Shown here: positions 59,562 through 64,000 of the stretch, one piece after another
Numbering within the stretch: the stretch's first letter is position 1
Layout of the letters: every line of letters begins with the position of its first letter
Assembly (NCBI RefSeq): GCF_009882985.1
Contig: NZ_WTUZ01000007.1
Coordinates: forward strand, 10,781 to 74,780
Source: Paenibacillus silvestris
GTDB taxonomy: Bacteria > Bacillota > Bacilli > Paenibacillales > NBRC-103111
DNA length: 64,000 nt
Reading direction: 5' to 3'
Position numbers and translations under genes: made by a program
Notes under the pieces: model-generated
Seen by the model: the letters and a program-made list of their open reading frames with translations, nothing else
Databases searched by the model: none
Told to the model about the DNA's origin: nothing

Positions 59562-59752
59562 AAACATTAGCTCCCTTTTAAAATTCAGCAAATTCGCCAG
59601 CTCTATGGATTCGCGAAGAGACTAGGTTATCCTCAGTTACTTGAGAAGACGCAACCAATCAATCTGGACCGGCTGCCTCTTTATATTGTTATTAAGCTAT
59701 AGTTTCATCAAATGAAAAAACATCCCTGGATCTCGCACAAATTGTTTACCCC

Positions 59753-59869
59753 TTATCTATCGCCTATGTGCTGGATCCAAGAAGGATCGTTCAGTAGCTC
59801 AAGGATAAAAACCGCATCCTCTAATGATTGTTGACGAAGAATCAGCCGTTCTGTTTCTAGTATTTTCAA
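59753..59869 (-). pseudogene. GNAT acetyltransferase N-terminal fragment
   Basis: From TTG 59869, 38 codons read LETERLILRQQSLEDAVFIL then ELLNDPSWIQHIGDR and a stop. TERLILRQ...ED...FILELLNDPSWI is the unmistakable N-terminus of RimJ/RimL-type GNAT acetyltransferases. The acetyl-CoA-binding part is absent. Confidence 0.65.
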
Positions 59870-60065
59870 ATGTAGCTTCCCCCAGACGATTAGATAGGCT
59901 ATGTATAATTATAACAAAAAAGATCGATCCCGTACCCCAAGAAGGTTCCTTATGATATTCAAAAAACAAGTTCAACCACCTCCCCAGTTCGATGCTTTCC
60001 AATTCCATTAAATAACGTCCTACTATTGTCTCAAATGACGAAGAATTTTTATTTTTATTACAATA

Positions 60066-60095
60066 TAAAAAAAGCCCGCGAGATCTCGCTGGCTA
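60066..60095 (-). terminator. Terminator of the aldo/keto reductase gene
   Basis: Leftward AGCCAGCGAG pairs with CTCGCGGGCT (one mismatch) and runs into seven Ts. It lies ~105 bases after the stop codon. Confidence 0.75.
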
Positions 60096-60199
60096 TATAC
60101 CTTGCTAACCTTTTACCCTCCTACAAGTGTAGACGAACTGCATCTTCCCAATGTAATATTTTGTCAAGGTGCAGCATGCCAAAAATCGTCTCAAACTCC

Positions 60200-61192
60200 C
60201 TACAATTTACGTCTAAACCTCTCCTGCATTCGAAGCGGATACTCGCTTGGCAGACTGCTGACGTCATTCAAATACTTCCACTGATCTGGAGTAAGCGACC
60301 AGCCGATCGCGCCCATGTTATCTTCGAACTGAGTGTAGCTACTGGCACCAATGATCGGTGCTGTGATCCCCTTTTTACCCAGCAGCCAATTCAGTGCAAC
60401 TTGAGAAGGCTTCTTACCAGTTTGCTCTGAGATTTCTTTAACCGCATTTACTATCTCAAAGTTTTTCGACGTGAACTTGTAGTCATAATCAAACTCTCCT
60501 TTTAGTCCCAAGGAGAATCGGCCGAAGTCTGGCCTTTCCATTGAGTCGTACTTGCCCGATAATAAGCCTCCTCCAAGCGGTCCCCAAGGGATAATACCTA
60601 TCGTCTCCTCCTGACATAACGACATATGTTCGCGATCCATATCGCGGCTGACCAAGCTGTACTGCTGTTGAATCGCGACAATGCGGGCATAGTCCTTAGC
60701 GTCGCTATAAGCTAAGGATTTCATTAACTGCCAAGCGAGAAAATTGCAGCATCCGATATATCTTACTTTTCCGGATGAAACAAGGTCATCCATCGCTTTC
60801 AAAGTTTCTTCGATCGGCGTCAAATGATCCCATATATGCAGATAGTACAAATCGATATAGTCCGTATTCAAACGGCGAAGGCTTGCGTCGACACTATCCA
60901 TAATATGTTTGCGGGAGCTGCCCCTATCATTCGGATGAGGACCGACGCTTATACCAGTCTTTGTTGCAACAACGACCTCAGATCTGCACGCTCCAATGGC
61001 TTTACCGATAATTTCCTCGGACACCCCTTCTGTGTAAATATCTGCCGTATCGATGAAATTCCCACCGGTATCCAAGAACTGTTGCACCATCCGTGTCGAT
61101 TCCGCCTCATCTGTCGAACTCCCAAACAACATCGTTCCAAGACACAGCTCAGATACGAGAAGCCCACTGTTTCCTAATTTCCTGTATTCCAT
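60200..61192 (-). CDS. Aldo/keto reductase
   Basis: A 330-residue NADPH-dependent aldo/keto reductase of the YajO/IolS kind. Catalytic residues: Asp48 and Tyr53 in NFIDTADIYTEG, Lys78 in VATKTG and the His in YLHIWDH. The cofactor segment ITAPIIGASSYTQFEDN is intact. ATG 61192 lies eight bases after GGAGG; an ATG two codons earlier is an alternative. Divergent from the SgrR-type regulator across ~165 bases, it is the likely target of that regulator. Confidence 0.9.
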   Translation of the reverse strand: MEYRKLGNSGLLVSELCLGTMLFGSSTDEAESTRMVQQFLDTGGNFIDTADIYTEGVSEEIIGKAIGACRSEVVVATKTGISVGPHPNDRGSSRKHIMDSVDASLRRLNTDYIDLYYLHIWDHLTPIEETLKAMDDLVSSGKVRYIGCCNFLAWQLMKSLAYSDAKDYARIVAIQQQYSLVSRDMDREHMSLCQEETIGIIPWGPLGGGLLSGKYDSMERPDFGRFSLGLKGEFDYDYKFTSKNFEIVNAVKEISEQTGKKPSQVALNWLLGKKGITAPIIGASSYTQFEDNMGAIGWSLTPDQWKYLNDVSSLPSEYPLRMQERFRRKL

Positions 61193-61359
61193 GTTCATTT
61201 CCTCCCTAAAATGTAAAGTTGAATAGTTAATACGGATGATGGAACAGCGCTCTCCATTCCCCACTGCTATAGCTCTATTTTATCTTGTAAAAGTAGAAGA
61301 AAAAGAGTAATATCAAAACCAAAACTTCACCTTTTATGAAAGGGAGGCCAGAAAGAGCT

Positions 61360-63201
61360 ATGAGGTCCACCCAGCATTATCTGAACATCCTGTTGTCGCT
61401 CCCACCTCATTTGAACAAAGGAGAAACCGTTTCTATTACGACCAGGGAGTTGACGAAAGTTCTATGCTGTACCCCCCGTAATGTCAAGCTGATTTTGCGT
61501 AAGCTCTTGGAAGAGGGATTTATGAAATGGCAGGCTGGGATTGGCCGAGGCAACTCGTCCCGAATGACTCTCCTGAGGGATCTAGGCGATGTGGCAGAGG
61601 AATACTTTCAGCACCAACTCACAAATGACAAGATCAAAGAAGCTATGGACCTGCTCTGTCATAAAAACTTGCCCCCCTCGCTATGCAATAAGCTTCGAGC
61701 TCAGCTCGGCGCCCGGTTCGGTTTTCAGGTGGAACAGACAAAATCCTCCATCGTGGATGTTCTGCGGGTAACCATGAACCGGAGGCTCACTTCTCTTGAT
61801 CCCGCTTTTGTGTCGACTTCGACCGAAGCTTTTTTCCTTCAGCAATTTAGTGATACGTTGGTTGCTTTCGATCCCAAGACTAAGACCTACCTTCCGGCCC
61901 TTGCCCACAACTGGGAAAGCAATGAGGACGGGAGCAGGTGGACTTTTTATTTGAGAAAAGGAGTCCGGTTTCATCACGGAGGGCTATTTACGGCAAAAGA
62001 TGTGCTATTTACACTGCAGCGACTTGAGACTGTCCATTCTCCATCACGTTGGCAGTATGAAGAGATCGATCATGCCGAAATCGTGTCTGACCATATCATC
62101 ACCTTTTATCTGAAGCAGCCTAATCGGTTATTTCTGCACTTTTTCGGCTCTTTCTATATGTCCATCCTTCCCTATGACACCCCATTTTCGGAAAAAAAGA
62201 TGATCGGAATAGGACCGTTTCGCATGGCCCAGTTCACAGATCAGGTGCTGATATTGGAGGCTTTCGAAGACTTTTACCGGGAGAGACCGCTCTTGGATCG
62301 GGTTGAACTGTGGTTCATTCCGGATGACATCCAGAACAGTCAGTACCAACTCCCTAATTGGAACGATGCAAGGCAAGAGAAGGATAGCCCTACAATGGAT
62401 ATAGAAACGTTGGACGGCTGCCAGTATGTAGCTTTTAATTTTAGAAAAAAAGGCATTCATCATCAACCTTCCTTCCGCAAGGCGATGAGGATTCTGTACG
62501 ACCGCACCGCGATCATTCGGGAGTTGAAGGGGAACCGCATGGCTCCGGCCAGCAGCTTTTTGCCTGATAAGAGCAAGCATGTCTACGATGGGGAGCGGAA
62601 CCTTAAAGAAGCTCAGGCTTATCTTCGGGAAAGCGGGTACTCCGGGGAAACGTTAACACTTTATTACTGGGACAAAAAAGAGTTTTTGGAGGATGCCCAG
62701 TGGCTGCAGCTGCGTTGCCATTCTATCGGATTGCCTATCAACCTTCATCCGATCCCCGTTACTGACTACTATTCGACGGATGCGGACCAACAGGCGGATA
62801 TGCTGCTCATCTGCGAATTGCTCGAGAACGATACGGAGTGGGGATACCTACGATTATTTCAGGATGAATCGAGCTTTGTGCACCGTTTTTTCAATCAAGA
62901 GCAACTTGCATGGCTGGACGGGCACTTCCGCAGGTACGTGCAACTTCCTGCACCGGAAGAGCGTGGTGAAATCATCGATAAGATCGAGCAGAGAATGAGG
63001 GAAGAGTACTGGATCATGTTTGGTTATCACCTTAATAAGGCATCCAAGTTTCATTCAGCGCTCAAAGGAGCCTCGCTGGAATCCTTCGGCTGGGTCGATT
63101 TCTCGAAATTATGGATCAAACAAGAATTTACGTCAACATTTCCGCGTTATAAGGATACGGTTCATCGTGTTAGATCTTCAACTATCTTCCCGATAGATTA
63201 A
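61360..63201 (+). CDS. SgrR family transcriptional regulator (HTH plus solute-binding domain)
   Basis: A 613-residue regulator with an N-terminal SgrR-type winged helix (STQHYLNILLSLPPHL ... LTKVLCCTPRNVKLILRKL) and a long C-terminal domain of the family 5 extracellular solute-binding fold (LDPAFVSTSTEAFFLQQFSD, WTFYLRKGVRFHHGGLFTAK, then YDRTAIIRELKGNRMAPASS). There is no signal peptide, so the binding domain acts as a cytoplasmic ligand sensor. Family members such as YbgA-like/SgrR proteins control sugar or peptide stress genes. I use ATG 61360, 12 bases after AGGGAGG; ATG 61336 has no ribosome site. Ends before a clear hairpin. Confidence 0.9.
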   Translation: MRSTQHYLNILLSLPPHLNKGETVSITTRELTKVLCCTPRNVKLILRKLLEEGFMKWQAGIGRGNSSRMTLLRDLGDVAEEYFQHQLTNDKIKEAMDLLCHKNLPPSLCNKLRAQLGARFGFQVEQTKSSIVDVLRVTMNRRLTSLDPAFVSTSTEAFFLQQFSDTLVAFDPKTKTYLPALAHNWESNEDGSRWTFYLRKGVRFHHGGLFTAKDVLFTLQRLETVHSPSRWQYEEIDHAEIVSDHIITFYLKQPNRLFLHFFGSFYMSILPYDTPFSEKKMIGIGPFRMAQFTDQVLILEAFEDFYRERPLLDRVELWFIPDDIQNSQYQLPNWNDARQEKDSPTMDIETLDGCQYVAFNFRKKGIHHQPSFRKAMRILYDRTAIIRELKGNRMAPASSFLPDKSKHVYDGERNLKEAQAYLRESGYSGETLTLYYWDKKEFLEDAQWLQLRCHSIGLPINLHPIPVTDYYSTDADQQADMLLICELLENDTEWGYLRLFQDESSFVHRFFNQEQLAWLDGHFRRYVQLPAPEERGEIIDKIEQRMREEYWIMFGYHLNKASKFHSALKGASLESFGWVDFSKLWIKQEFTSTFPRYKDTVHRVRSSTIFPID

Positions 63202-63202
63202 T

Positions 63203-63240
63203 GAGGCTACCACTCGTTTTCAGCGGTAGCCTCAATTTGT
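63203..63240 (+). terminator. Terminator of the SgrR-type gene
   Basis: GAGGCTACC pairs with GGTAGCCTC, with additional inner pairing, and is followed by AATTTGTAGTTTG. The T run is imperfect but the stem is strong. Confidence 0.7.
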
Positions 63241-63331
63241 AGTTTGTTTAAGTCATCTAACTTGTTTGTTGAATAAAATGTGCCATCTCGCTAAAATCAT
63301 TCCACATCGTGGTCCCGCTACACTTTATTGC

Positions 63332-63796
63332 TTAATATTGTCCTTTAATTACAAAGAACGTGCCCCGAATTGTTCCAGCTAGTTTAGACTTCTGTCTGGC
63401 AAACTTAAACTTCTTCTCTTCTAGCTCCTTTGGTACCTCCATCCCTTCAGAAAGCTTAAAACCAACAGCTCGTTTCTTAGGGTCATCAACCGTATACATG
63501 ACATTGATCCCTAGACCATCCTCATAAAAGACGTAGGTAAATTGGATATTTTCTACTTGAAAACGTGACGTTTCTAAAGGCTTGGCCGCAAATGCAAGAT
63601 CGCGTTCTTTCAAAATGCGGTTCACATACGCAATGTCCTCCTGGCTTTCACTAGCGGGTACGACCGTAAATTCATGTTTGTATTTGTTCATAAAGTAACG
63701 AGCTTCATTAGCACGTAAACCAGTGAGAGCTTCTGCAACAGGTGAAGACTCTAAACCAACCGAAGAAAGATTTTTGAAATCAACAATATATGACAT
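63332..63796 (-). CDS. Hypothetical protein
   Basis: A 154-residue soluble protein with no family name known to me. It begins MSYIVDFKNLSSVGLESSPV and ends TIRGTFFVIKGQY, with mixed alpha/beta character and no cysteines or membrane helix. AAAGGAG lies eight bases before ATG 63796; an ATG three codons upstream overlaps the ribosome site. It stands between the SgrR-type gene (convergent) and a DoxX-like gene in the same direction. Confidence 0.7.
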   Translation of the reverse strand: MSYIVDFKNLSSVGLESSPVAEALTGLRANEARYFMNKYKHEFTVVPASESQEDIAYVNRILKERDLAFAAKPLETSRFQVENIQFTYVFYEDGLGINVMYTVDDPKKRAVGFKLSEGMEVPKELEEKKFKFARQKSKLAGTIRGTFFVIKGQY

Positions 63797-63837
63797 TATC
63801 AACACTCCTTTTTATGAATAGATCAAATCAATACCCA

Positions 63838-64000
63838 TTAAAGCTTGCGGCTTTTCGGACGAAGCCACCAGGAGGCCATGCCAAGCGCAGCATAGAAAAG
63901 TGGAAGAATAATATGAAAACCGTAATCACCGTAATCGTTAGCGAACGCATGAGATAGGGCCGCCCCCGTCATTAGAAAAAAGATACCACTATAGGCCCAC
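63838..64000 (-). CDS. DoxX-like family protein, C-terminal part (runs off the window)
   Basis: The last 53 codons of a leftward gene whose start lies beyond the right edge. The visible part reads WAYSGIFFLMTGAALSHAFA, then YGFHIILPLFYAALGMASWW and LRPKSRKL before TAA. Two hydrophobic helices and the WAYAG...LTGAALSH pattern with a final WxLRP are characteristic of the DoxX_2/DoxX-like four-helix membrane proteins. Function unknown. Confidence 0.75.
   Translation of the reverse strand, partial: WAYSGIFFLMTGAALSHAFANDYGDYGFHIILPLFYAALGMASWWLRPKSRKL

Larger units (their letters stand above)
59592..60199. other. Intergenic with a degraded gene
   Basis: About 600 bases. It contains an acetyltransferase fragment, a terminator near 60067-60094 and short broken frames, including a 69-codon frame (59799-60008) without ribosome site that overlaps the fragment in another frame. 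No intact gene is supported. Confidence 0.5.

Noticed and set aside
59799..60008. 69-codon leftward frame
   Set aside because: No ribosome site; its 3' half runs through an acetyltransferase fragment in the wrong frame.

Overview
The window looks like a chromosomal stretch of a Paenibacillus-type Gram-positive bacterium. The reasons are strong AGGAGG ribosome sites with many TTG and GTG starts, three CUT1-type carbohydrate importers of the Lpl/YtcP kind, many AraC-family regulators (one a membrane-anchored YesS-like protein), a TagO-like sugar-phosphate transferase, and LutABC. No rRNA, tRNA, CRISPR array or intact mobile element was seen. The identification is inference from gene content.

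Layout. 1-1.1 kb: a DUF1796 putative cysteine peptidase. 1.2-6.5 kb: a leftward operon (ThuA-like protein, Gfo/Idh/MocA oxidoreductase, a 3-hydroxyisobutyrate-dehydrogenase-type reductase fused to a YCII domain, glycerate kinase) facing an AraC regulator; it reads as a route from a sugar or sugar acid to 2-phosphoglycerate. 6.6-14.7 kb: a sugar importer split into two convergent arms (binding protein plus membrane AraC regulator; two permeases plus a GHL6-like glycoside hydrolase). 15.2-22.9 kb: a visibly GC-richer operon with a GntR/HutC regulator preceded by two DasR/NagR-like operator candidates, binding protein, two permeases, the only ABC ATPase of the window, a HAD phosphatase, an unrecognised 231-residue protein and a TIM-barrel isomerase. 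23-24 kb: two decayed genes.

24-33 kb is a stress/oxidoreductase region: MFS exporter, DinB-like protein, aldo/keto reductase, SDR, AraC regulator, VOC protein, NIPSNAP protein, nitroreductase and a frameshifted cupin, with an IS3-type remnant and several gene fragments. A promoter module of about 75 bp occurs three times here with identical internal spacing and probably defines a small regulon. 33-36 kb holds small hypothetical genes, an alpha/beta hydrolase and a GNAT acetyltransferase.

36-44.7 kb is a leftward operon combining LutABC with a fumarylacetoacetate-hydrolase-family protein, an SDR, a D-threo-aldose/L-fucose-dehydrogenase-type aldo/keto reductase and a giant internally duplicated UxaA-type dehydratase. 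This matches the non-phosphorylative 6-deoxyhexose (L-fucose/L-rhamnose) route that ends in pyruvate plus L-lactate, with LutABC placed to burn the lactate. Only a 31-codon tail of an amidohydrolase, possibly the lactonase, remains between two of the genes. 45.8-53.6 kb is another sugar operon (Gfo/Idh/MocA x2, binding protein, two permeases, PhyH-type dioxygenase, isomerase) divergent from an AraC regulator, with a cre-like site. 54-64 kb is mixed: DUF3626 protein, a CAP-domain lipoprotein whose only plausible start is ATA, TagO-like transferase, an aldo/keto reductase facing an SgrR-type regulator, and a partial DoxX-like gene at the right edge.
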